Assembly (NCBI GenBank): GCA_902806595.1
Contig: CADCXC010000038.1
Span: 3,844,001 to 3,908,000, forward strand
Source: Pyrenopolyporus hunteri
Taxonomy: Eukaryota > Ascomycota > Sordariomycetes > Xylariales > Hypoxylaceae
Length of the DNA stretch: 64,000 nucleotides
Direction: 5' to 3'
This document shows positions 10,767-22,534 of this stretch, piece by piece; within the stretch, counting starts at the first letter, position 1, and the number at the start of each line of letters is the position of its first letter. Both the position numbers and the translations under genes were made by a program. The notes under the pieces are model-generated. The model was not told where the DNA came from. It was given only the letters and a program-made list of their open reading frames with translations, and did no database searches.

Positions 10767-11929
10767 ATGCCGGCGTTCTCTGTAAGTGTTAAACCCCTCA
10801 GTGCCCTAAGTTAACCCGCTTTCCAGCTCTCACCTCATCCTGGGTCATAGGCTAATTCGTTAAACCCCTTCGTAGCGACTCGTTCGTTTTCTAGCCAAGA
10901 ATGGCAAAACCTACTACGGGGATGCTATTCTACCCGAAGGCGTGACAGACGTCGCTAAGACGAAGAAAGCTCGTGTCATCAAAGGGGATATTTTTGGTCA
11001 GCATGAAGTCACAGACCAGGTCGCGGATGTCCGACTCCTTCTCGCGCCCCTTGCGTTAGAGGATGTCAAGACCGTTCGGTGTCTAGGCCTCAACTACGCA
11101 CTCCACGCAAAAGAGGTCTGTCTCTGCACAGATATTCCAGAGACTTGATTTTAATGTTAATACATATTTTAGGCCAACTTACCCATACCCAAATATCCCG
11201 TTCTATTCGTAAGTTACCGTGTTCTTTGCGACGCTTATTGAACATGATGCTAATTTAGCCGGACAGTTCAAGCCAATCACTTCTCTATCGGGACCCACGG
11301 ATCCAATCCCCGTGCACCCGATAGCGCAAGAGGCACCCGGGTTGGACTACGAGTGTGAGCTTGTGGTTGTGATCGGAAAGGAGGCCAGGGACGTCTCAGA
11401 AGCTGAGGCGCTCAACTACGTCCTTGGCTACGCCGTTGGCAACGATGTCTCGCACCGCGACTGGCAGGTCGCTCGTGGCGGCGGGCAGTGGTCGCTAGGC
11501 AAGGGATTTGACGGCTGGGCGCCGTATGGACCGGGCATCGTGACCAGCAATATCATCAAGGACCCCCAGACGCTAAAGATTAGCACCAGGTTAAACGGAC
11601 AGACAGTGCAGGTGAGCGAGCAAATCTAAATTGGTCCTCTTACTGAAAAATGAATCAATTGATTCGGTATCAATGACTAACTAAAAATTCAGGAGAGTAA
11701 TACGGCCGATCAGATTTTCAACGTCAGACAAACCATCTCATTCCTGAGCAGAGGCCACACACTGTTACCTGGCGACTTAATCTGGACGGGAACACCGTCG
11801 GGTGTCGGAATGGGCCGTAAACCCCAGCTCTGGATGAAGGATGGTGATATTGTCGAAGTCGAACTAGAGGGTGTCGGAATTGTTGCCAACAAGGTTGAAT
11901 TCCTCAAGGAGGACTCTGCGAAATTGTAG
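10767..11929 (+). CDS. Fumarylacetoacetate hydrolase (FAH) family protein
   Basis: Five coding exons: 10767-10781, 10876-11115, 11173-11208, 11267-11611 and 11693-11929. All join in phase 0 and give 290 residues, the usual length for short fungal FAH-fold enzymes. The first exon is only 15 nt (MPAFS) and the third 36 nt (ANLPIPKYPVLF). The fold's divalent-metal ligands are visible as Glu126 and Glu128 (DYECELVVVIGKEA) and Asp157 (GYAVGNDVSHRDWQ). Also conserved are the FFKP substrate-loop segment and the C-terminal LLPGDLIWTGTPSGVG. The family cleaves or decarboxylates C-C bonds of oxo-acids (acylpyruvase, oxaloacetate decarboxylase, fumarylpyruvate hydrolase types). Substrate cannot be told from sequence. 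It is not the long tyrosine-pathway fumarylacetoacetase. Confidence 0.9.
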
Positions 11930-13107
11930 AATATGCGCTTCAGAGAGTTTCAAGGAAATATGAATATCATCGGCGTTACGAGTCAGTTTTAAAGTCAATT
12001 AAACGTATAATCTGATAAATAGCGATGTATTATAATCTCAACTGCAACCCGTCATCTTGATTCTTGATTAATTTGGGTTACCCCCCTCCCCCTTGCCCCT
12101 CGCTGGCTTAATTGAGTCCCAGAGGACTAACCCGACAACTACCAACTATAACAGAATGTTAATAGTCTATCACCGATCACTTGTTAAATTAAAACCCGGT
12201 ATGCTCGCCCACGTGGGAGTTTTATATAGAATGAAAGATCTAGATCTCTCGTGCTGTATACCGTGTCCACCCGACTTATCTCTTCAAATTATTGAGCCAT
12301 CTTCCACACGAGTATTAATGTCAAAAGCCCCCAATATCTAGCTGTCGATGCGCTAGCCAGGACCCCGCCCCCGCAGAGATTAGCTCCCCAGGTTAACTGC
12401 AACTGCATTGTGCATACAATACAATACCCACGAAAACATAGCTAAGAGAAGGCAGAGGTTGACATACGGTCACATTATGTCCGACATAGGACGTCTCTAA
12501 TTTTTAATACTTCAGCTAACTAGACGTCATGCTTGCTTAGAATTGTTTTATAAAGACGCGGCAATAACTCAAGGCATCAAAAGACCGCTTAAGCGAACAG
12601 AGACGGGGAATATCTAACCCTAGCGGTAAACCCCCACACAGGAAGCTCATAGTACGTATTATGCCTTCATATCCCGGAAATAATATGCGGTATGTACATT
12701 CAAGCACTGATTGGTTGTTCCTTACGGCGTTGTGGCTGCTCGGGAGTAATAAAAACACCGGCGAGCTCAGGGGTAAAGCAGGGAGGCCTGCATCGAGGGT
12801 CTATTCCGACCACCAACGAGCCGCATGAGCTAGCATCCACTACCCTCCAACTCCGCGCCCCGACGGAAAGCTAGATCAGACCTTAACTCCCAATGGAGAT
12901 AGGGAGCTTTACCTACGACCGGAGTTTACGGTTTCTCGCTACACCGACCAGAGCATGGAAGCAGTAAAACATGGAAGCACAATCCTTAAAATAAGCAGTC
13001 TATAGTATCTAAGTACACAAAAAATATATAAATCGAAGTTCCCACATATCGCCCTATAGTCTTTAGAGAATTATGGCCATCGAATAATATCGAAACAAGC
13101 CACCCAC
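11930..13107. other. Intergenic between convergent genes
   Basis: About 1.2 kb between the 3' ends of the FAH and M13 protease genes. It is AT-rich with short open frames only. I see no coding signal, RNA gene or transposon end. Confidence 0.45.
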
Positions 13108-15564
13108 TTAGTAAATCACGCAGGTAGGTTTCTTAACGGGGCAGTTAAACGCCCTCCTGAAGCCCTCGGAGTTATCCATCATATTCTGGATGCGGATCTC
13201 CGCGGGCGAATGCTCGTCGGTCTCGAGCAACAGCTGCTTGACGGCGTCGTCGGCCTTGCGGCAGAAGAACTCGGCGGCGGCGACGTAGAACAGCTGCTCG
13301 TGGGAGAAGACGTCGCGGAGGCCGGGCAGGTCGAAGTCGACGGCGGGGTCCTCGCGCCGCCTGTCCTGCCACGCGTCCCAGGCGGTGTTGACGCCGCCCG
13401 TGTCGGCGATGTTCTCGCCCAGCGTCTGCGTCCCGTTGACCGGCAGCCGCCGGCCGTCGCTCAGCGTGATCCGGCTCGCGTCGAACTGGTCGACCAGGCA
13501 CCGCGCGCGCTCCGCGAACCCCGCCGAGCTCTCCGCGTCCCACCAGTTCCGGAACGCGCCCCGCTCGTCGTACTCCCGCCCGCTGCTGTCGAGCGAGTGC
13601 GTGAACTCGTGCCCGATCACGGTCCCCAGCGCCCCGTAGTTCATGTACGCCGGCAGGTTGGGGTCGATGAAGAGCTGCTGCAGCGTGCCCGCCGTGATGA
13701 TGATGGAGTTTTCCTGAGGCAGGTAGAACGCGTTGATCGTCATGGACGAGCCGGCCTCGGCCGGCCACGAATTATTTTCTCTCTTGGTGCCGATGAGCGA
13801 GGCGGTCGTCTTGGTCAGCCATTTCGAGTAAGAAAGAGTGTTGTCAAAGTAGGAATCCGAGACGTCAAAGTCGGCGTAGTAGTCCCTTAAGGACTCAGCA
13901 TCGTCGAGGTTGGGCGACTATGAGGGGTAATATGATTAATTATTTGAAGCTTTGGTGGGCTGTGGATGTAGCTTGTTTAACTCACCTGGGTCGGGTAGCC
14001 GAGCTTTTGGTTGATGACTTCAACCTTGTGCTTCGCTATCGCCTTCACCTTATCCGTCATCCAGTCGATGTGGTCGATGTTGTTGGCAAGACGATGTTGG
14101 ATCCTTGTCGTCATCTCCTGGAGTGTCTTCTTGATCGCGTCCGTATACTTGGCCTCTATGTAAGGCTTGCTGAAGAGCCACGGCATCTTGGAGTCGACAT
14201 CACTTATACAGGTTCTCCAACGTTCCTGTACATAGCCCGGTTTCTATCAGGAGAGTTAGAAATATGAACCGATCTGATGAATAATACGTCGCCTTACATT
14301 TCCGTCGACGATATTCTTGAATTCACGTAGTGGTTGCAACTCCGGTCCATCGACGCTCGACTCGTAAGCATTGATTGCTTGCCACATAAAGAAAGCCTGG
14401 ATAGTCGACGTCGTGGTATTGGCTAGAGTTTCGGATAGCCAAACTGAATAGTCGCGGAAAGGGTATGACGTTCGGTTCACAGGAGAGGGGCTGATTGCCT
14501 GGAAGACCGAAGAGAAGTCGAATTCAGGGGCTATCTGTGTGGCATTATCCAGGGTCGTCATTTCAAGTATATCCTAATCCATAGTCAATAATCGTATTCA
14601 TCGCCAGCGTTATTAAGACGGTATTTGACGACACACTTACTTTAGCCGTAAGAGTCGGGGCAGTTGAAGCAATCTTCCGCTCAAGTTCAACTAGACCATG
14701 AGCCAATTCTTCCGCCGCAGCCTTCGACTCGTCCGTAGGCAACATCGCAGCGAAGACTTCGGTAACCGCTTTCTCGTACGCCGAAACAGTTTCTTCTTCT
14801 TCATAAAGACTACTTGGAAGAGAAGCACTCGAGGGCGCTATAATCGGAATATATGTTTCCTGCAAAATTAGCGAGCCCGCGGAATATCATAGGAAGTGAC
14901 CTACTGGATAATCCGGGTCAAGGTTGACGCTGATGGACAGGAAGGGGAATACGCCATGTTCGGCAAAGTAGAGGTATGTCTGGCTGAACGACTTATGATC
15001 TTCAGGACTAAATGGCGTAGGACTTTTGTATCCTTCCGCTGTAACCGGGAAGTTTTCCGTTACATTTCCAAGAAATGTCACTAGGGGCTGGACGCCTCGC
15101 TCCGCAATCAAAGTTTCGTTCATGCAGGCATTGTAGCCGGCAACCAGCTTGAGGAAGTTCTTCTCGTCGGTCGAACCAGGGCAGACCTAGATAGTCGGTC
15201 AGCGGATTAGATGTATTGTTCACCTAAGAGAAACTCACCCAAGAGGGACTTGAGGACGCCTCGAGAATATTCTTCATGAAAATATTATTCGTCTCTCTCA
15301 TGGTAGTGAGTTCTCCATATTGTTTCTCCCATGGAGGAATCACGTTACGTTCCTGTAAACCGCCGCAAACCACTAGAATTTATCTTTAGTAAGAACCGCC
15401 CGCGTATGAATCTTAGTAACAGTGGTTTAAAGATACGTACACTCCGCAAAATTTGTACAAGGATCGATATTTTGGAAGTTTGGACTAAGGCGGGAGTATA
15501 TGTCTGCCGATGCTTGAATGCATGACTGCGAGAGGCAGACAGAGGCACTCGCGTTTGGATACAT
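13108..15564 (-). CDS. M13 (neprilysin-type) zinc metalloprotease
   Basis: Seven exons: 15564-15441, 15372-15239, 15186-14905, 14859-14641, 14573-14298, 14243-13986 and 13917-13108, giving 700 residues. All introns are 45-68 bp with GT-AG ends. Zinc ligands are His534 and His538 in VIGHEFTH, with catalytic Glu535, and Glu599 in GENIADTGG. The substrate-binding NAFY and the C-terminal Cys-containing tail (CVIY) are also present. N-terminal family landmarks include CIQAS, DPCTNFAELVCGG and ERNVIPPWEKQYGEL, then a MNETLI segment; ERWRTCISDVD lies further on. Family members are usually secreted or type II membrane endopeptidases, but the proposed N-terminus (MYPNASASVC) shows no signal peptide or anchor. 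An upstream signal exon may be missing from this model. Exon 7 is much more GC-rich than the others. Confidence 0.88.
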
Positions 15565-15569
15565 TTTAG

Positions 15570-15660
15570 AGGGAGAATTAGGAAAGGAAAGAGAAAGAAA
15601 AGGAAAAATGAAAAGGAAATGAAAAAGAAACAGGATGATGAACTCCTACGTTGAGAAGAA
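15570..15660 (-). promoter_or_regulatory. Pyrimidine-rich tract upstream of the M13 protease start
   Basis: Read on the minus strand, the bases just upstream of the ATG at 15564 are a long run of C and T with few purines (TTTC/CTTTC repeats). CT-rich blocks of this kind are common at transcription starts of filamentous fungal genes. The composition is seen directly; the promoter role is inference. Confidence 0.4.
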
Positions 15661-18600
15661 GACTAAGTGGTGTGGTTGAAGCATTTTTATACAAGTTTGA
15701 AGCCTTAAACTCGTGCCTTATATAGGTGGTTAACTCACTATGTGGGACTTGATACTCGGCACGGAGCGTATCAACACTGCTGACGCCATTAGGGAGGCTC
15801 AATAACCTTGAAGCCCTACGGTAAGGCCACCAGCCCCAGAGGACTGAAATACTGATCTGCAGGCTGAACGGGTAGGCTATGCTCCTTCTGCCGAAGTATA
15901 CCGCATGGCGATGCAGCCGAGCCCTACCCATAGCGCATCTAGGGAACTCGTTGAATAGACGTTCAATTGAGTGCCCGTTTTAGTATAGCCACTACCGAAA
16001 AAGGCAGCCAAGATGCGATATATGTGTGAATACCTACCCTAGGTATGTATGGACATCGCAAAGTTGAACACGCGGCAGGACCGCAACTGGTAACCCATGA
16101 TGGCGGTGCTCAGTGCCTTGGACCCAGGCCTTTCCTCAGGCTGGTTCAACCCGCCCCGGCCGCCTCCCGCGCTGTAAGCACCTATTCTTCGTTTTAATGG
16201 GACCATATGACCGCAAGTCAGATCGTTTTCCCCGAAATGGGGCTTCAAGGTTGGAGTCGGACCCCCTTACCGCACACCAGCATCGCCGGCGTAGTCTTAG
16301 CGTTAGCTCCTCGTACAAACTCGTACCAATATATATGTTCCAGTTGATAGAGGGAGAAGGAAATTATCGCTATTCCTCTGGTGCGTATCGATGAACTCAG
16401 AGTAAACCAAGCAGATACTATCGCTCCAGCTAGTGAACAATCTAGCATGACCATCCTCTGTAATCCGCATATTAGGGTGGCAACAGAAACGACCCTATTG
16501 AAAGAGAATGGAACGCTGACTTTCTATGAGCTCCTCTTTTCCTATAGTGTCTCGGTTTCGTCAAGTATCCAGAATGGCCTAAGTCAGCTGCTGATCAAGT
16601 TCCGCTGCCTCGCTGCGACGGTCCTGACCTGAGCTGGAGCTGTTTATGTTTCACTGCAGGTCTCGGAGATTCGAGTTCCTCGAATATATTAAAAGTTGGA
16701 AACTAACCTTAGTGGAGTAATTCAGATTTGTCTACCACAAGGGTTAGGGACGTCCTAGGTCCCATACCTACAATATTCAGAGTACCTTCGCGAGTTATTC
16801 AGAGCCCTCAACTGCGAACGTCGTATACCTACACGGTTGCCCAAAAGAATCCAGACATGGAGATCTGGAGGTCGAATGCTTCCGTTATTTACTTCTTAGC
16901 GGAGAGCACGAGCGCAAAAATTCACATTAGGACTCTATGTCAGCCTATGCCTGTATATAATATGCCTTGAGGGCCCGTATCTCAATTCTGAAGACTCATA
17001 GTATAGTAAGACTTTCGGTCGAAATACTACGGAATATGAGTATAAGGACCTTCTTGGCGAGTGAATGAAGAATTAGAAAATAATCAAATCAAAGACGCTC
17101 GCCTTTCTCCAACGTTGCAACGTGCTGTCGTCAGAGAACAGCTGGCAACGCAAGTTTATAGGGCTATGAGACTACAGTGGGTCTAGTAATTTTATAAAAG
17201 TATGGAGTGTCGATCGTGAAGCGTCAGCTTATAGTCCTATATTCCTATATATATATCATCTCGCTCTCCCGCCAATCAAACGAAAGATTCTTTCCCTTAC
17301 GGAGCTCGACACGCTTCCATAGGGCATTCGTAACAGCATGCAGTATCATGGAGCATACAAGGAAAGGCCATATACGGCCTATATCTTTCGCAATCTAGTT
17401 CGTAGCTATGATGATCTCGCCGCTATTAGCTTAACCATTACTCGGTTCGTCCGGCAAGCACTACGCTCAGCCTACTGTTAATCATGTGGTATCGTTTACT
17501 TGAGAATGTAGCTTAGCTTTTAAGGAGCAAGTAATTTACGTACGTTACACCTTCAAAAGAAACTCCTTTTATATAAATGCATAAGACATCAGTGTTCCTG
17601 TTCAGGACTTCCCATTCTCTTAAGAGCATCATATATAACAGTATTATTTGGAGGGAAATCGACGCTAATGAAGCATCATCTATTATCATAAGGACAACCG
17701 TATAGTGGAGGAAATAGCTACGTTGTTACACAAGCTATCTACTTAACTACCCGGCTAAGCCGAAGGCCGTGGTATACATACTGGATGATGGTGAAGAGAC
17801 ACATATTTCATATTTCATATGCCCATAGCATGGTATCTGCCACCTTGAAGAAACCTGACTTGAGCTACTATTTATTTGGTAGAGAAGATAGTTTTTATTA
17901 CACGAAGGTTATAGAAAGACTTAGGTAGGTGGGTATAAGCCGAACAAGTTCAGTCTTACCTAAGCGGGCTCTCGTCTCACTGTAAAACAGCTTAAAGACC
18001 TGGAACAACGTCAACATTTGATTTAAATATTAACTTAATTTAATTTTCGTTTTAGTAATATATGATAATCCGTATATAAAAGCTAACCTCTAAGAATTAA
18101 AAAAAAAATCGAACCGGTGATTTTATTTAAGGAGTTGCTCGAAGTTGCGGGCCTGAACTTGGGGTTACTATTATCACATGTAAAAAGCATAGCCTGCAGA
18201 CTGCCAGCAGTCGAATGAGATGGCTTAATCCCCTAGCTAGTGCTGGCCGAGCTGCGTCATAGGTCGTGTTGTGTAACAACGGCGCTCTATCGATAGGCTC
18301 CCGCTAGCGCAATCTACCTACAATACAAGGAGGTAGATACAAGTAGTACAGCCACGGGAAGGTACCTAGCCCCCCGGCAAGCGCGCACCCGCACCCTTCG
18401 TTTAAGCCGAGAACAACATGTGCACTTGCCGAGGCCGACCCATTCAGCCATCGTCATCTAAAACCCATCCAATCCCGAAAAACGCATTTCTCCCGTTTTC
18501 AACAAATATCCTGACTTTACCGTCCCGTCTACCAACGACCTAACCCCGTATACAAACCAATGACCCGATAGCGTATCCCGAAGATATCCTCTAATTCTCA

Positions 18601-18706
18601 ACGCCGTCGCATCGACCTCGCCCTCCCTCCCTCCCGGCCGAACTTACCTCCTCCCTTCTCCTCTCCCTCGACAACCAAAGGCCCAACACCAAATTTCCAA
18701 CCCAAG
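15661..18706. other. 3-kb gene-poor stretch
   Basis: Between the M13 protease and PXMP4. The segment from about 17000 to 18110 is notably AT-rich with runs of A and T and TATATA tracts. It has no frame over 100 codons with coding character, no terminal repeats and no transposase motif. A decayed, RIP-mutated element is possible but I cannot demonstrate one. The last 150 bases before 18707 are C/T-rich and probably the PXMP4 promoter. Confidence 0.4.
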
Positions 18707-19420
18707 ATGTCGTCGCCGTCGTCGTCGTCGCCGCTCCCCCTCTCGACCCTCGAGGGCCTCAAGGCCGCGGCCGAGGAAATCGTGCTGAACCCCGCGTACC
18801 ACGACGTCCTGGCCGTGGTCAAGGGGGCGCGCAACGGCGCCGTGTACGGGGCCAAGGTGCGCTTCCCGCACGCGCTCGTCATGGTCTTCCTCTTCCGGTC
18901 GGGCACGCTCCGGGAGAAGCTCTCGCTCGTGTTCCGCGCGACGCGCACGCACGCGCGCAACCTGGCGCGCTTCGCCGTCGTCTACAAGCTGACGTGCCTC
19001 GCGCTGAAGCGCTACGGCCCCACGCCCGGGAAGCCCGGCCCCTACGACTCCTTCCTCGCCGGCCTGCTGGGCGGCTACCTCGTCTTCGGCGGCCGCTCGA
19101 GGCGCAGCGGCAAGATCCCCAGCGTCAACCAGCAGATCGTCATATACGTCTTCGCGCGCGTGGTCCTGGCCCTGGCCCGGCTGGCCATCAAGCCCGAGGG
19201 CGGCACGGGCCTGCCCCTGGTCTCGCGCGAGGGCGTCTCGGCCGCTATATCGCGCCACGCTTGGCCCGTCTTCGCGGCGCTGTCGTGGGCTTCGGTCATG
19301 CACCTGTTCCGCTACCATCCCGACGAGCTGCAGCCTTCGCTCCGCGGCAGCATGTCTTATATCTACCAGCAGTCGGATCACTGGGATAGCCTGAGGAATT
19401 TCATATGGCATAACAAATAG
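18707..19420 (+). CDS. PXMP4: Peroxisomal membrane protein 4 (PXMP4/PMP24), Tim17-like
   Basis: Intronless, 237 residues, the usual size for the family. PXMP4 is an integral peroxisomal membrane protein of the Tim17/22/23-like fold; its exact role is unsettled. Signature segments are visible. Near residue 30 is NPAYHDVLAVVKGARNGAVY, then a segment KVRFPHALVMVFLFR and the Arg-rich loop. A hydrophobic stretch in the middle includes GLLGGYLVFGGRS. Downstream are VNQQIVIYVFARVVLALAR and the C-terminal MHLFRYHPDELQPSLRGSM. The Ser-rich leader (MSSPSSSSPLPLS) is probably non-conserved. The gene is GC-rich throughout and creates long antisense and offset frames that are not genes. Confidence 0.9.
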   Translation: MSSPSSSSPLPLSTLEGLKAAAEEIVLNPAYHDVLAVVKGARNGAVYGAKVRFPHALVMVFLFRSGTLREKLSLVFRATRTHARNLARFAVVYKLTCLALKRYGPTPGKPGPYDSFLAGLLGGYLVFGGRSRRSGKIPSVNQQIVIYVFARVVLALARLAIKPEGGTGLPLVSREGVSAAISRHAWPVFAALSWASVMHLFRYHPDELQPSLRGSMSYIYQQSDHWDSLRNFIWHNK

Positions 19421-20025
19421 CGATAGAAGTGGAAGGGATGAAGGGCATGGTAGAAGTACACGAGAGAGAATTGGGGAGGAGTTTCATTACTATATGATAT
19501 CACCGCAGGCGTTTCGAGTTGACTTTGGGGTTACATTTAGATATCTTCTGGTGTGTGCATTTGGCATAAGCGGCGAACCGGGTTCGCATTAACGGCCTTT
19601 ATGGAAGATGGCCATCATCAGATTAGATGGGACATTGGTTGTAAAGCATAAAATCGTGTATAACACTCAACTGGCGTCCGGCCGCGGCGCTTTTTGCAAA
19701 CGGAGCCTACCCGAACTTCATTATCGCCGATTAATATCACAATTAAAAAGCGCAAGTGGCCTTGACCATCGACAGAATGCAAAATGGCATGGGTTTTATG
19801 ATGTTTGGTATCGCACAAGACAACTAGTACCTATGGGATGGACGGAGAATTCTCCAGTAAGGCCTCATGCGCTCTATCAGCTAAAGATCGCAACGACAAC
19901 GCGATATCATCAGCCGAGAATAAACCTAATGGCATTTCTAGGGAATCGAAAGCGTTTCCCCATATTGATTAAATGTGTTCTTTTTTATCTATACCTGCCC
20001 CCTGTTGTCTATATATTAGGTAGGC
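19421..20025. other. Intergenic between convergent genes
   Basis: About 600 bp between the 3' ends of PXMP4 and the mannosyltransferase gene. A frame of 154 codons (19608-20072) overlaps the end of the latter and shows no family resemblance. No RNA gene or repeat was seen. Confidence 0.4.
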
Positions 20026-21351
20026 TTACAGGTGCTTCCATCCATTTGACCACATTATCTGCATCTCATTGATGAGGCAGGCCTCCCCCGGCTCGTACCG
20101 CGATAGGTCCCCATTAGGGGATTCTTGCCTCCATCGCTCCACTCTGCTTTGGACCACCCGATTTTCCAGGCGCGTTTGGACGGCAACGTGCCAGCCGTTA
20201 AGCCGATTGACCCATGCTCCTACCACAGTCCAGAAAGGATTGGGAAACCGGTTTGTCCTAACTTGATAATATACCCCAGGGTCATATGCCACCCGGACGT
20301 TTGGATTCAGCCATACGCCCTTTTCGGCCGTGAGGTAGTTGTCGGCATGAATCAGACAGCATTCGGAGCCTTCAAGATGAAAGTCTGCAAGAGTATCGTC
20401 GATACCGCGGAATCGTAGCGGGGGGTTGGCGTAGAAAGGCGTCGAATCAAACACCACAATTCCGTTCCAACACGAGGTTACGCGAACCGGCGCGTTGCGC
20501 TCGGCCGACGCCCTTGCGACGGGAGACTGGAACCAGGGCCAGTATAGAGACATTGTCTTCAGACCTAGGTCATCTCGGAGGGCGAACGTGTCGTAGTATA
20601 GAGGCGATATTTTGTAATCCATCGAGCACGCTGCAGCGTAGTTATCATCGCGCGTATTAAACAACGTGACAATATCCTCGGTCTAGGTCACCCAAGTTAG
20701 CTAGATGTCTAATCGCAACATTGACGATTTATACGGGGGGTCGTGCGAACATACGTCAAATACAACATCGTTTAGCCAGAGCACCTTTTCAAAGGTTCGC
20801 CCTTCACTCTGTAGCTGCTTAAGCGGCCCCATAGCTTGATTGCGGACATTGGCAAGGTAGGGCACACGGCGAAGCTCAAACTGGCTTTCGGCCGCATTCC
20901 AGATCCATCCGGGCTCCCGTCTGTCCGGCCGAGTCTCAATTTCTTCCAATTGGTCCCAGACCGTCATTCCTAAACTGATGGTATTCGAGGCAGATCTCTG
21001 ATCAAGACCCGCCTTCAACTCCATCAGCGCCTCTTTCGTCTCATCTTGAGATCCCGACTCGACGGCGGATATGTGGACGTTCTCGGGTCCGAAGTAGTCG
21101 ACTAGATCTAATAGCGCTTGATTCCATACTGCTCTCTGTATCGGGTCGGTATTGCGGTGTATCGAGGCAATGAACACGGTAGTGTTGTCCGCTCGAGAAG
21201 AGACTGATCGCCGATCGACGTCTAGGTTCGCGCGATAGGTGTCGGGACGGCGGCGTATGAGGAAGACGGCATCGATGACGAAGAGGAAGAAGAGGACGAA
21301 GAGGATCGGGCGCAGGTAATTACGCCTGAAGCGGCGGTATCTGATAAGCAT
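20026..21351 (-). CDS. CAP59/CMT1-type alpha-1,3-mannosyltransferase family protein
   Basis: Two exons, 21351-20755 and 20682-20026, giving 417 residues. The phase-0 intron (72 bp, GTATGT...CCTAG) joins WLNDVVFD to TEDIVTLF. It is a type II Golgi-type glycosyltransferase: a short basic cytoplasmic tail (MLIRYRRFRRNYLR), one membrane anchor at about residues 15-34, then a lumenal domain. Landmarks of the cryptococcal mannosyltransferase/CAP59 family are FIASIHRNTDPIQRAVWN, ENVHISAVESGS, KVLWLNDVVF (the likely metal-binding acidic site), YAAACSMDYKISPLYYDTF and SCWNGIVVFD. The family transfers mannose to cell-wall or capsule polysaccharides. In filamentous ascomycetes the acceptor is generally unknown. 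Confidence 0.88.
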
Positions 21352-22534
21352 CTAGACCAGAAGAAGCGCCTCTGGAGGCCGAGAACTAATTGCACACAAA
21401 GGGAATCGAGAAAGGGAATGACTGGAAGGAATTTGGCGAAATTATGACATTCTCGAACAAACGATAGCCGTTTCCTTCAGCCCCCGTTCCCAATAAAGAG
21501 AAGCAAGCGGGAAGTGCATGAGGTTTCTAAAAACTACCTACTGTAAAAGCTACCGCATTGAAAGAGAGTGGTGATGGAGGGACGAGGGACTGCAACGTGT
21601 AACAATGCGCTGGAACCGTGAGCCAAGGGCCGAACAGGGACGAAATTGTATTTAGGGATGCTCGGCGTTTTTTGGGCCAAGATGAGGCGCTGAACGAAGA
21701 TGTGTCGAGCTTTGGAGAACGGACGGAGTTGGGTTAGCCCATCCTAGTCTAGGGGCTTTTTCACCCCTTATGTTAGGTACCTCACATGTTGGTCCCGTAT
21801 TATACGTGCTGATCTGATAGGGGGGGGGCAACGTGTCCTAGGCTTTGGAGATTACTCTGGAACCGCAACTAGGAACATTCGGGGTTGAGGCTGAGCTGGA
21901 GAGGAAGCAGGAAGAACATGAAATTCGATCGCTGCAGTGCGTGTATAACACAGGAGGCACGTTCGCCTAAGGTACACTGTACTTTCCATCTTAGTGCCAA
22001 GAGCAAGGATCCGCGCACCTTATATTCTGCTGTAAGTATACCGCTCGTGGCTGCCGCCATCCGAATTATGCATAGGGGGTACTCCTCAACATAGGTAGGT
22101 AGGTACTTAGCACAGATAGTGCAGATACCTACCTCATCACCACTTAAACAGCACGGGAGACTGACCCAATGGCTCGGTAACGGTGTATAACTTAATATAT
22201 GCCAGTTCCTATAAGATCAATATCGATTTATACTTTATCATGGTACGAAATATCAACCATTCAATCAGACATTTAAATGTGAATAATACCAGGTATTCAT
22301 ATTTAGATAGGTACATACCTACATGTAGGTAATATTACATGTAGGTACACGACCTGGGTCCCTTGTTAGTTATGGTGACACCCGATCAGAACGTAGCACC
22401 ATATCACGGTTACCGGCTATAAGCGTATAGCTAGGTATGTACCTATCTGCCTATCTCGCTTTCACCACTGACGCCATCGGGATAGGATGGTCTACACTAA
22501 TTCCCAAGTTCGCAACTGAGGGGTTAGCGTCCTT
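21352..22534. other. Intergenic with TAGGTA repeats
   Basis: About 1.2 kb between the heads of two divergent genes. TAGGTAGGTAGGTAC repeats lie at 22092-22107, and several TACATGTAGGTA variants lie at about 22305-22350 and 22430-22450. A G-run (about 21820-21830) is present. Nothing coding is supported. Confidence 0.5.

Noticed and set aside
17000..18110. Remnant of a RIP-mutated transposon
   Set aside because: The stretch is AT-rich, but I found no terminal repeats, target-site duplication or recognisable transposase. A TpA/ApT index calculation and a repeat search would be needed.
19608..20072. 154-codon frame between PXMP4 and the mannosyltransferase
   Set aside because: It overlaps the 3' end of the mannosyltransferase on the other strand and has no recognisable features.
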